Source: Streptomyces plumbidurans (GTDB taxonomy: Bacteria; Actinomycetota; Actinomycetes; Streptomycetales; Streptomycetaceae). Taken from it: a DNA stretch of 64,000 nucleotides. Below, piece after piece: positions 25,197 through 32,730 of this stretch. The stretch covers positions 24,045 through 88,044 of the forward strand of contig NZ_JAFJSY010000051.1 of NCBI RefSeq assembly GCF_019857225.1, in the 5' to 3' direction. Position numbers and translations under genes: made by a program. The number at the start of each line of letters is the position of its first letter. Within the stretch, counting starts at the first letter, position 1. The notes beneath the pieces are model-generated. The model was not told where the DNA came from, did no database searches, and worked only from the letters and a program-made list of their open reading frames with translations.

Positions 25197-25208
25197 GTGA
25201 CATACCAC
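25190..25208. promoter_or_regulatory. Palindromic operator overlapping the PotC-type start codon
   Basis: Core ATGTGACAT with right arm ACATACCAC, centre 25199. The start codon of the permease is part of the palindrome. It shares the 19-bp consensus of the sites at 24317 and 32246-32366. An operator between two cistrons is unusual and suggests that transcription of the distal genes can be set separately, or that it acts as a roadblock. Confidence 0.6.
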
Positions 25209-25213
25209 CCGCT

Positions 25214-26107
25214 TCACAGACTGCTGAGCGCGCCCGTACGGCGCATCGCCAGCAGATACACCACGATGACCACGACCGGCACCGTGCCGAGCGCGGCCGC
25301 CATGGGCAGGTTGAGTTCGATGTTGGAGTAGACGACGTTGCCGATCAGCTGGGTCTTGCCGCCGACGATCTGCACGGTGATGTAGTCGCCGAGGCTGAGC
25401 GAGAAGGTGAAGATCGATCCGGCCGCGACGGACGGCAGCACCATCGGCAGCACCACCGAGCGGAAGGTGCGCCAGCTGCGCGCGCCCAGGTCCGCGGAGG
25501 CGTCGAGCAGGTTGGCGGGCAGCTGCTCCAGGGCCGTGTGGATCGGCAGGATCATGTACGGCAGCCAGAGGTACGTCAGCGTCAGTACGGTGGCCGGCAG
25601 TCCGAACCCGGGCCCGCCCGCGCCGAACGGCTTGAGCATCCAGTCGGCGAGTCCGCCCTCGGAGAGGATCAGCCGCCAGGCGTACACCTTGACCAGGTAA
25701 CTGGCCCACAGCGGCGTGAGGATGGCGACCACGAGCAGTGGCCGCCACTTCGGGCGGGCCACGCGCGCGGTGTAGAAGGCGAGCGGGAAGGCGATGACCG
25801 CGCACAGCGCGGTGACCGCGAGCGCGACGCCGATGCTGCGCAGGATCACCTGCCGGTAGACGGGCGTGGTGAACAGCTCGTGGAAGTTGTCGGTCGACCA
25901 GACCTTCACCACCTGGGAGGTGAAGGAGTTGGTCGTCCAGAACGCGGAGACGAACAGGACGGCCAGCGAGCCGAGATAGAGCACGGTCAGCCACAGCAGC
26001 GGGGCGGTCAGCAGCAGGGCCAGCCGGAGCCGGGGGCGACGGTGCAGCGCCCCGGCGATCCGGCGGACGGTGCCCCCTCCGCCGGATCGCTCTGCAACCA
26101 CGGTCAT
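25214..26107 (-). CDS. PotB-type ABC permease
   Basis: A 297-residue permease with six helices and the coupling loop DASADLGARSWRTFRSVVLPMVLPSV. It starts 4 bp after the binding-protein stop. Together with the PotC-type protein it makes the channel of a polyamine/opine/amino-acid-derivative importer; here a hydroxyproline or betaine-like substrate is likely by location. Confidence 0.93.
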   Translation of the reverse strand: MTVVAERSGGGGTVRRIAGALHRRPRLRLALLLTAPLLWLTVLYLGSLAVLFVSAFWTTNSFTSQVVKVWSTDNFHELFTTPVYRQVILRSIGVALAVTALCAVIAFPLAFYTARVARPKWRPLLVVAILTPLWASYLVKVYAWRLILSEGGLADWMLKPFGAGGPGFGLPATVLTLTYLWLPYMILPIHTALEQLPANLLDASADLGARSWRTFRSVVLPMVLPSVAAGSIFTFSLSLGDYITVQIVGGKTQLIGNVVYSNIELNLPMAAALGTVPVVVIVVYLLAMRRTGALSSL

Positions 26108-26111
26108 GCGC

Positions 26112-27314
26112 TCAGCCCTTGATCTCGGTCCAGGCCTGGACCCACTTGGCGTACGGAACGCACTTGACGTCCGTGCGGCCGTCGAGGCACTGCTCGATGG
26201 GGGTGTTCCAGAAGGCGATGTTCTTCCAGTAGTTCTCGTCGGCGGCGTGATAGGTGGTGCAGAAGTTCTTGTCGCTGGTCAGTTCGCACGCCTTGGAGTT
26301 GGCGGGTGCCTCGCCGAAGTACTCGGCGACCTGGGCGTTGACCTTCGGCGAGACGATCCAGTTCAGCCATTTGTAGGCGCAGTTGGGGTGCTTGGCCTTG
26401 GCGGAGACCATCCAGGTGTCGGACCAGCCGGTCGAACCCTCCTTGGGTACGAAGGCCTTGACCTTGGCGCCCTCGTCGGCGGTGAGGTTGGCGATGACCT
26501 GCCAGGTGGTGCCGACCACGGAGTCGCCGCTCTTGAAGGCGGAGACCTCCTTGAGGTAGTCGCTCCAGTACTCGCCGATGTCCGCGTTCTGCTTCTTCAG
26601 CAGCGTGACGGCGGCGTCGAACTGCTTCTGGTCGAGCGCGTAGGGGTTCTTGATCTTCAACTCGGGCTTGGTGGCCTTGAGATACAGCGCGGCGTCGGCG
26701 ATGTAGATCGGGGAGTCGTAGGCGGTGACATGGCCCTTGTACTTGGCGGCGTCGTCGAAGACGGCGGCCCAGGAGGTCGGGGCGGGGGTGACCTTCTTTG
26801 TGTTGTACATCAGCAGGTTGGCGCCGCGGCCGTGCGGGATGCCGTACATCTGGCCGTCGACGGAGTTCCAGTCGCCGTTCTTCAACCCGGCGAAGATGTC
26901 CTTGTAGTTGGGCACGAGCTTGGTGTTGACGGGGGCCGCGTCGCCGGAGGCGATGAGGCGCAGGGAGGCGTCGCCGGAGGCGGAGACGGCGTCGTACTCG
27001 CCGGTCTTCATCAGTTTGACCATCTCGTCGGAGCTGGCCGCGACCTTGGAGTTGACCTGGCAGCCGGTCTGCTTCTCGAAGTCGCTGACCCAGTCGACCT
27101 TGGGGTCGTTGGAGCCGTCCTCGACATAGCCGGCCCAGGCGATCAGATTCACCTTGCCCTCGGTCTTGCCGAGTTTCGTGGGCGCCTTGAGATCGGGCGG
27201 GTTGAGGCCGGTGGCCGACGAACCGCCGCCGGAGTCGGACGAGCCGCAGGCACCGGCGGCGAGGACCAGCGTGGCCGCGCAGGCCGCGACCTTGAGGGTT
27301 CGGGTGAGACGCAC
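26112..27314 (-). CDS. PotD-type ABC substrate-binding lipoprotein
   Basis: A 400-residue extracellular binding protein: signal peptide with lipobox LAAGAC near residue 20, Ser/Gly linker, then a PotD/iron(III)-type fold (NLIAWAGYVEDGS ... GIPHGRGANLLMYNTKKV). The GTG at 27314 is chosen because AGGGAGAA stands just upstream and the signal peptide begins there. Several Cys in the C-terminal part may form disulfides. It lies 47 bp after the ATPase gene in the same run. Confidence 0.92.
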   Translation of the reverse strand: MRLTRTLKVAACAATLVLAAGACGSSDSGGGSSATGLNPPDLKAPTKLGKTEGKVNLIAWAGYVEDGSNDPKVDWVSDFEKQTGCQVNSKVAASSDEMVKLMKTGEYDAVSASGDASLRLIASGDAAPVNTKLVPNYKDIFAGLKNGDWNSVDGQMYGIPHGRGANLLMYNTKKVTPAPTSWAAVFDDAAKYKGHVTAYDSPIYIADAALYLKATKPELKIKNPYALDQKQFDAAVTLLKKQNADIGEYWSDYLKEVSAFKSGDSVVGTTWQVIANLTADEGAKVKAFVPKEGSTGWSDTWMVSAKAKHPNCAYKWLNWIVSPKVNAQVAEYFGEAPANSKACELTSDKNFCTTYHAADENYWKNIAFWNTPIEQCLDGRTDVKCVPYAKWVQAWTEIKG

Positions 27315-27361
27315 GACGTTCTCCCTGGGCTGTGGGGGCTTCGGCGGCTGGGGTGGGGGCT

Positions 27362-28399
27362 TCAGCGGGTGTCGGGGACCCGGACGGTGTGGCGGTGGTG
27401 CCATTGCAGGCGCACCCTGGTGCCGCGGTAGGCGGCCACGTCCTCGGCAGAGGTCTCGAGGTTCTGCTGGAGTGCGGTGAGCCGGCCGCCGGCGTCGAGG
27501 TCGACCAGGAAGCGGGTGGTGTCCCCCAGGTAGACGACCTCGGCGACGGTACCGGTGGCGCTGGCGTGTTCCGGTTCGTCGGACTCCGCGGACTCCTTCA
27601 GGACGCGGATCTTCTCGGGCCTGATGCTGTAGACGCCCGGGGCGCCGACGATGCGTTGGGCGGACTCGCCCTCGATGAGGTTGGAGGTGCCGACGAAGGA
27701 GGCGACGAAGGCGGTGGCGGGGCGTTCGTAGATCTCGGCGGGGGTGCCGACCTGCTGGATGCGGCCCTGGTCGAAGACGGCGATGCGGTCGCTCATCGTC
27801 AGGGCTTCCTGCTGGTCGTGGGTGACGAAGACGAAGGTGATGCCCACCTCGCGCTGGAGTTCCTTGAGTTCGACCTGCATCTGTTCGCGCAGTTTGAGGT
27901 CGAGGGCGCCGAGCGGTTCGTCGAGGAGCAGCACGCGGGGGCGGCCGACGAGGGCGCGGGCGAGGGCTACGCGTTGGCGCTGGCCGCCGGAGAGCTGGGC
28001 CGGACGGCGGGCGCCGAACCCTTCGAGGCGGACCTCGGCGAGGGCCTTGCGGGCGCGGACGAGGCGTTCGGCCTTGGGGACCTTGCGGATTTTGAGACCG
28101 TAGGCGACGTTCTGTTCGACCGTCATGTGCGGGAAGAGGGCGTAGTCCTGAAAGACCGTGTGCACGTCGCGCTCGAAGGGCGCGAGGCCGGTCACCTCCT
28201 GTCCGGCGAGCTCGATGCGGCCGGTCGTCGGTGTCTCGAACCCGGCGATCAGGCGCAGGACCGTGGTCTTGCCGGAGCCCGAGGGCCCGAGCATCGAGAA
28301 GAACTCCCCGTCCCTGATCTCCAGGTCGACCCCGGCCACGGCGGTCGTCTCGCCGAACGACTTCCGCAGATCCTGCAGCCGGATCGCAATTCCCTCCAT
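27362..28399 (-). CDS. PotA-type ABC ATPase
   Basis: A 345-residue ATPase with intact Walker A (GPSGSGKTT), Q-loop, signature LSGGQRQR, Walker B VLLLDEPLGALD and H-loop VTHD. A C-terminal TOBE/OB regulatory domain (about 250-345) follows. It is first in the minus-strand run that continues through the importer into the hydroxyproline genes. ATG at 28399 is taken because AAAGG precedes it and the family N-terminus begins there. Confidence 0.95.
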   Translation of the reverse strand: MEGIAIRLQDLRKSFGETTAVAGVDLEIRDGEFFSMLGPSGSGKTTVLRLIAGFETPTTGRIELAGQEVTGLAPFERDVHTVFQDYALFPHMTVEQNVAYGLKIRKVPKAERLVRARKALAEVRLEGFGARRPAQLSGGQRQRVALARALVGRPRVLLLDEPLGALDLKLREQMQVELKELQREVGITFVFVTHDQQEALTMSDRIAVFDQGRIQQVGTPAEIYERPATAFVASFVGTSNLIEGESAQRIVGAPGVYSIRPEKIRVLKESAESDEPEHASATGTVAEVVYLGDTTRFLVDLDAGGRLTALQQNLETSAEDVAAYRGTRVRLQWHHRHTVRVPDTR

Positions 28400-28461
28400 G
28401 CAGGGAACCTTTCTGGCGCTCTCGTACGTTGCACGGAAAGATATGAAGTCATAGTTCAAAG

Positions 28462-28490
28462 CTCAAGTCCCCCTCGAGGTAAAGCTTGAG
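28462..28490. promoter_or_regulatory. Inverted repeat in the PotA/GntR divergent promoter
   Basis: CTCAAG (28462-28467) and CTTGAG (28485-28490) are arranged as a dyad with a 17-bp spacer that itself contains CTCGAG. The dyad lies in the 112-bp region shared by the importer operon and the divergent GntR gene, so it is a plausible operator for that regulator. Confidence 0.5.
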
Positions 28491-28511
28491 TCAACGCACA
28501 AGGTGGTGGCC

Positions 28512-29252
28512 GTGAAACAGCAGCAGATCAACGGTGGCGCCCGCAGAGCCGTCTTCACGCCGGTGGACAACCGGGCGCGCGTCGACGCGGTCGTACGCCG
28601 GATCGGCGACGCCATCGAGCTCGGCCTGCTGGCCGAAGGGGAGCAACTGCCCGGCGAGAGCGAGCTGGCCGGGCAGCTCGGCGTGTCCACCGTGACCCTG
28701 CGGGAGGCGCTGATGGCGCTGCGCCAGCAGGGCCTGGTCACCACCCGCCGGGGCCGCGGCGGCGGCTCCTTCGTCTCCTCGCCCGAGGCCCCGGGCGCCG
28801 AGCGGCTCAGGGTCCGGCTGCGCGGCTGGAGCACCGAGGAACTGCGCGACCTCGGCGACCACTGGGCCGCCCTGTCGGGTACGGCGGCCCGGCTCGCCGC
28901 CGAGCGCACGGAACCCGACGACCTCGTACAACTACGGCGTACGGCCGAGGAGTTGACCCATGCCGCGGACACGGCGGCGCGCAGCCGGATCTACGGTCGC
29001 TTCCATGTGGAGCTGGCCGCCGCCGCGCAGTCGGCCCGGCTGACCCGCGAACAGGTCGCGCTGCAGACGGAGATCGGCGCCGTGCTCTGTCTTGTGCTCG
29101 GGGACGACGAATATCGTGAAGAGGTGGCAGACCGTCACCGGTCCGTGATCTCGGCCGTGCAGGATGGGATCCAGGAAACGGCCAGGCGACTGGCCGAGCG
29201 GTGCGTCCAGGAGTCCACGGCGCGACTCGTCGCGCTGCGCCTGACGCTCTAG
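28512..29252 (+). CDS. GntR-family regulator (FadR/FCD type)
   Basis: A 246-residue regulator with winged HTH (AIELGLLAEGEQLPGESELAGQLGVSTVTLREALMAL) and an FCD-like helical domain. GTG at 28512 has AAGGTGG 5-11 nt upstream; two earlier GTGs are less well placed. It is divergent from the PotABCD-type importer and followed at 52 bp by a cache-domain protein, so it is the likely local regulator of the importer. Confidence 0.9.
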   Translation: MKQQQINGGARRAVFTPVDNRARVDAVVRRIGDAIELGLLAEGEQLPGESELAGQLGVSTVTLREALMALRQQGLVTTRRGRGGGSFVSSPEAPGAERLRVRLRGWSTEELRDLGDHWAALSGTAARLAAERTEPDDLVQLRRTAEELTHAADTAARSRIYGRFHVELAAAAQSARLTREQVALQTEIGAVLCLVLGDDEYREEVADRHRSVISAVQDGIQETARRLAERCVQESTARLVALRLTL

Positions 29253-29304
29253 GCGCGGGCCCTGCGCCGCACCGTGCCCGGTCCCCGTCCGTTGGAGGGC
29301 ACGG

Positions 29305-30072
29305 ATGAGCCTCGCGACGGCAGCCGCCGGCACGGCACCGGAGAAGTCGGTCACGGCAGGCGTGCGCTCCGCTCTGGAGAGCGTGTTCGACGCCGTGGCC
29401 GCCACCCGCGCGGACACCGCGCAACTGCTGGCCCGGGTGGCCGAAGAGGGCCGACGTCCCGCGACCGTGGACCTCGCCGCCCTGCGACCGGGACTCCATC
29501 TGCGCCTGGGCCGCCATGAGTTGGTCTCCGGCGTCGGCTTCGTCGCCGCGCCGGGTCTCCTCTCCGACGTACCCGCCTGGCTGGAGTGGTGGCAGAGCGA
29601 CGCGGACGGCGGCGTACGACCGCTGCTGCTCGACCTCGACCCCGCGCAGTCGGCGTACGCGGACTACACGCACTGGGACTGGTTCGCCCTGCCCCGCGAC
29701 ACCGGCGAGCGCGCGGTGGCCGGGCCGTACGTCGACTACCTCTGCTCCGACGAGTACAGCCTCACCCTGTCCGCGCCCGTGCAGATGGAGGGCCGGTTCG
29801 CCGGGGTGGCCGCCGCGGACGTGTATCTACGTCACTTCGAGGCGGCCGTGCTGCCGATGCTGCGCGGGCTGCCGGGACCGGCCCACCTGGTGAACGCGCG
29901 CGGCCGGGTGACGGCGTCCGCCGACCCCGCCCATCTCGCCGGATCCCTCACCAAGGGGCCCGACTTCGCGGCCGTACTGGAGCGGGCGCGGCCCGTACGC
30001 TTCCGCGGACTGCGGCTGGTCCCGTGCCCGGACGTCCCGCTCGTCCTGGTGATCTCGCTCGCGCAGAGCTGA
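29305..30072 (+). CDS. Cache-domain (PDC) sensory protein, apparently soluble
   Basis: A 255-residue protein with a cache fold (YADYTHWDWFALPRDTGERAVAGPYVDYLCSDEYSLTLSAPV). It has no signal peptide, transmembrane helix or output domain. Cache domains bind small acids and amines and usually sit outside the membrane, so a free cytoplasmic form is odd. Encoded after a GntR regulator and beside a PotABCD-type importer, it may sense the imported substrate. That role is inference. Confidence 0.8.
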   Translation: MSLATAAAGTAPEKSVTAGVRSALESVFDAVAATRADTAQLLARVAEEGRRPATVDLAALRPGLHLRLGRHELVSGVGFVAAPGLLSDVPAWLEWWQSDADGGVRPLLLDLDPAQSAYADYTHWDWFALPRDTGERAVAGPYVDYLCSDEYSLTLSAPVQMEGRFAGVAAADVYLRHFEAAVLPMLRGLPGPAHLVNARGRVTASADPAHLAGSLTKGPDFAAVLERARPVRFRGLRLVPCPDVPLVLVISLAQS

Positions 30073-30084
30073 GCGGGCAGTTTT

Positions 30085-30119
<35 letters not shown>

Positions 30120-30782
30120 TCAGGCTCCGGTGGCCGGCACCACCGTCAGATGCGCCTCCGTGCGCCGCGCCCTGCGGACCCGGGGCCGCTCGCGGCGGGC
30201 CTCCCGCAGGACCAGGGTGAGCCGGGTGTACCCCAACTCCCGCAGCGTGCCCGGCGTTTCGTCCACCACGCGGCAGTCGGTGGCGCCCCACCGCGGGTCG
30301 GGGTGCGTCAGGGGGCGTACGGCGCCGTCGTGCACCACGGCCTGCTCACCCACCGCGCGGATCCAGTGCGGCAGGCCCTGGCGGTAGGCGGCCTCCATGA
30401 TCGGGTCCTGGGCGATGTCACGGCGGATGGACTGCAGTCCGTGGTCGTGGGCGTAGCGCTCGACGGCTGCCGAGAAGTGCGCCAGCATCGGCAGACACCA
30501 GCTCGACTCGTGCTCGCCGAGGACCGTGGCCGCGTCGGGGTGGAACAGCACGAACCTGAGGAAGTTGTCGTTCGGCATGGCCGTGGGATGCTGTCCCATT
30601 TCACGGAAAAGTGACGCGAAAGCACTGTTGGCCAGGACGACGTCCCAGCGGTGGTCCAGGACCACGGACGGAAAGGGGACGGCCTCCAGGAGGACCGCGT
30701 AATCCTCCAGATACGCCTGGACGTCGAGACTCTCGGGGACGGGCCGCGGTGCCGACCGCTGCCCACCTGCCTGATATGCCAT
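30120..30782 (-). CDS. MmyB-type ligand-binding protein without a DNA-binding domain
   Basis: A 220-residue protein corresponding to the MmyB-like transcription-regulator ligand-binding domain (PAS-like; LLEAVPFPSVVLDHRWDVVLANSAFASLF, FLRFVLFHPDA). Relatives normally carry an N-terminal XRE-type HTH before this domain; here the start at 30782 leaves only about 25 residues ahead of it and no HTH. A fatty-acid-like ligand is known for MmyB, and binding without DNA contact is what remains here. The C-terminus is very basic. Confidence 0.82.
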   Translation of the reverse strand: MAYQAGGQRSAPRPVPESLDVQAYLEDYAVLLEAVPFPSVVLDHRWDVVLANSAFASLFREMGQHPTAMPNDNFLRFVLFHPDAATVLGEHESSWCLPMLAHFSAAVERYAHDHGLQSIRRDIAQDPIMEAAYRQGLPHWIRAVGEQAVVHDGAVRPLTHPDPRWGATDCRVVDETPGTLRELGYTRLTLVLREARRERPRVRRARRTEAHLTVVPATGA

Positions 30783-30896
30783 CGGGAGGTCACCCCTCTT
30801 GCCTCTGCGGCCTTCACGCGGCGCCTTGATCCTGGGGCCCGGACTCAACTCGTGTCAACTATCGTGGCATTTCGTGCCCGATCACGGCCGAAACTG

Positions 30897-30910
30897 GCCA
30901 CAGTTGTGGC
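30897..30910. promoter_or_regulatory. Short dyad in the divergent region before the HTH gene
   Basis: GCCACA and TGTGGC flank GT, about 96 bp before the HTH gene start. It is in the comparatively AT-rich 223-bp region between the MmyB-domain gene and the HTH gene. It may be an operator for either; the evidence is only the symmetry. Confidence 0.35.
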
Positions 30911-31005
30911 GACACCTGGATGAGAGTTCGAACTACCCGGTAATCTCCGTCGAGTTCGCGGCGACCGCTTGTGAGAAGCCTGTGAGATACGTAGGAGATC
31001 TGCCG

Positions 31006-31659
31006 GTGACGGAAGGCCTCGGGGGTCCGGGCACCACGGCGGCGAGCGCTGCGCTGCCGGCCGTCGTCGCTCGCGTCACCGCGCTCGCCGACCGGCTCGC
31101 GGTGTCCCACACGGAGGTCTTCGACACCGCCCGGCTGTCCGCCGCCTCGGGAGTCCCCGAACCCGTGGTCAAGGCCCTGCTGAACGGCTGTCCGGCGGGC
31201 GAACCCGATGTGCAGGCGCGGTTTCTGCAGCGCCTGGACCTGCTGCGCCGCACCCGGCTCAAGCCCAACGGGCGCAGGTACACCCAGCAGGAGATCGCCG
31301 ACGGCGCGGGCATGTCCCGCCAGCAGGCGGGCGCGCTCATCAACGGCGACCGGCGCCCCACCATGGAGCACTGCGACGCCATCCAGCGTTTCTTCAGGGT
31401 GCACGCCGGATTCCTCACGGCCGAGGACCCCGAGGCCCTCACGGGCGCCCTGCAGAGCACCGAGCAGGAACTCCTGCACAAGCTCGCCGAGCGGGAGGAG
31501 GCCGCTGCCGCCGAGGACCCGTTGGAGCGGCTGCTGCAGGACCACGGGGTCCGCGGGATCGCCTGGCGGGCCGCGCAGTTGCCCACCGACCAGCACCGCG
31601 ACAAGGTGGCGGAGTGGCTGGACATGCTCCTGGAGAGCGTCAAGCGGCCCGAGTCGTGA
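31006..31659 (+). CDS. XRE-like helix-turn-helix regulator paired with an IrrE-type protease
   Basis: A 217-residue DNA-binding protein with a central XRE-type HTH (YTQQEIADGAGMSRQQAGALINGDRRPTMEHCDAIQRFF) between helical flanks. GTG at 31006 has GGAG 9 nt upstream. The following gene encodes a zinc metallopeptidase-like protein, the arrangement of ImmR/ImmA and DdrO/IrrE pairs in which the peptidase cuts or inactivates the repressor. The target genes are unknown; a striking operator array lies just past the pair. Confidence 0.88.
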   Translation: MTEGLGGPGTTAASAALPAVVARVTALADRLAVSHTEVFDTARLSAASGVPEPVVKALLNGCPAGEPDVQARFLQRLDLLRRTRLKPNGRRYTQQEIADGAGMSRQQAGALINGDRRPTMEHCDAIQRFFRVHAGFLTAEDPEALTGALQSTEQELLHKLAEREEAAAAEDPLERLLQDHGVRGIAWRAAQLPTDQHRDKVAEWLDMLLESVKRPES

Positions 31660-31673
31660 GCCTGGGGAGAGCT

Positions 31674-32216
31674 GTGGGCATCGCAAAGGAAATGCGCCGT
31701 CTGTGCGGGGAGTTGCTCGGAGAGCTCACGCTGGCCGCGCCCGCGCGACCCGATGACCTCTACGGCGCACTGTGCGAGTCGATGAGCAGACGCCGCGGCC
31801 GGCCGGTCCACTTCCGCACCGTCGCCTTCCCGACCGGGACGGCGAGCGGGCTGTGGCTGGACATGAGCGACCAGGACCTCGTGGTGATCGAGGAACGGAC
31901 CGCGCCGGAGCACCAGTTGGTGATCCTCGGCCATGAGCTGTGGCACATGAAGGCCGGTCACCGCGGCCATCACGTCGAGGGCACGAAGGTGGCGGCCCGG
32001 CTGATGAGCGACGACGCCGACCTGCGCGCCACGGTCCGCAGGGTGGCCGCCCGCAGCCGCTTCGACCTCGCCGAGGAGCAGGAGGCCGAGAGCTTCGGCC
32101 TGCTGCTGGCCAGCAAGTGCCGTACATGGCTGGCCGGTCCGGGACACCGGGCGCCGGTGCAGCGGGATCATCTGGCGGGGCGGATCGGGGCTTCGTTGGG
32201 GTATTTGGGGTCGTAG
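31674..32216 (+). CDS. ImmA/IrrE-family zinc metallopeptidase-like protein
   Basis: A 180-residue protein with the zinc-binding H87-E-x2-H91 motif (GHELWH) and a downstream helix with E residues (AEEQEAESFG) that supplies the third ligand in this family. GTG at 31674 is preceded by GGGGAG; a GTG at 31656 overlapping the HTH stop is the alternative. It probably acts on the HTH protein encoded before it. An active protease is inferred from the intact motif. Confidence 0.87.
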   Translation: MGIAKEMRRLCGELLGELTLAAPARPDDLYGALCESMSRRRGRPVHFRTVAFPTGTASGLWLDMSDQDLVVIEERTAPEHQLVILGHELWHMKAGHRGHHVEGTKVAARLMSDDADLRATVRRVAARSRFDLAEEQEAESFGLLLASKCRTWLAGPGHRAPVQRDHLAGRIGASLGYLGS

Positions 32217-32245
32217 GGGCGGCCTGCCACTGGGCGACCGTGCTG

Positions 32246-32366
32246 GTGGTATGTCACATACCACTGGGCGATGGGGTCGATGGCATGTGACATACCACTG
32301 AGCCACGGGGCCGATGGGATGTGACATGGCACCGAGCAACCGCGCCGACGGTATGTGACATACCAC
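32246..32366. repeat. Four palindromic 19-bp operators at exact 34-bp spacing
   Basis: Centres at 32255, 32289, 32323 and 32357, each exactly 34 bp apart. The first is a perfect dyad, GTGGTATGTCACATACCAC; copies two and four have one or two changes in the left arm, and copy three is the most worn (GGGATGTGACATGGCAC). The 15-bp spacers are related too (CTGGGCGATGGGGTC-like), and a fifth worn unit can be traced at about 32221. This is a tandem duplication of one operator-bearing unit in the gap after the IrrE-type gene. The same palindrome occurs at 24317 and 25190. Confidence 0.92.
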
Positions 32367-32484
32367 TGCCCCCACCAACCCCCTGACCAGCCCAGAAGCC
32401 CCATTGTCAGTGCCACCGGGCAAGCTGGACCTGCGCCCCTTCCTGCGGGCGTGGACCGATGACGCCGACAGGGGAGAGCCGACG

Positions 32485-32712
32485 ATGCCCACTGCCGTCC
32501 TGACCGATCGTGAGCGCACCGCCGTTCAGGCCTATCTGCGCCTGTTGCACACGGTACGAGCCGCCTTCGACGGTCCCCCCGGCGATCCGCGACCACCCGT
32601 CGTGCCGCCCTCCGTGATCCAGGAGGCGGAACAGGCGCTGGCGGCCGCGGGGCTGACGGGGAACGAGGAGGAGTTCTTCCGGCTGCTGCAGACCTGGTGC
32701 CCTGAGCCGTGA
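32485..32712 (+). CDS. Small helical hypothetical protein
   Basis: A 75-residue protein, mostly alpha-helical by composition (TDRERTAVQAYLRLLHTVRAAF ... QEAEQALAAAGL). GGGGAGAG precedes the ATG at 32485, favouring it over an in-frame start at 32404. It is the first gene after the 34-bp operator array and so its most obvious target. No family is recognised. Confidence 0.65.
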   Translation: MPTAVLTDRERTAVQAYLRLLHTVRAAFDGPPGDPRPPVVPPSVIQEAEQALAAAGLTGNEEEFFRLLQTWCPEP

Positions 32713-32730
32713 CGAGGGCCGGGCGGGGGT

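Noticed and set aside
26112..27404. Upstream extension of the PotD-type protein to 27404
   Set aside because: The extra 30 residues are Pro-rich and would precede the signal peptide; the GTG at 27314 has a good ribosome site.
32246..32366. CRISPR interpretation of the 34-bp array
   Set aside because: Units are palindromic with related spacers only 15 bp long, and no cas genes are present.
32246..32366. Plasmid or chromosome replication origin interpretation
   Set aside because: No Rep or DnaA gene and no DnaA boxes are nearby; the palindrome also occurs at metabolic gene starts, which fits an operator better.
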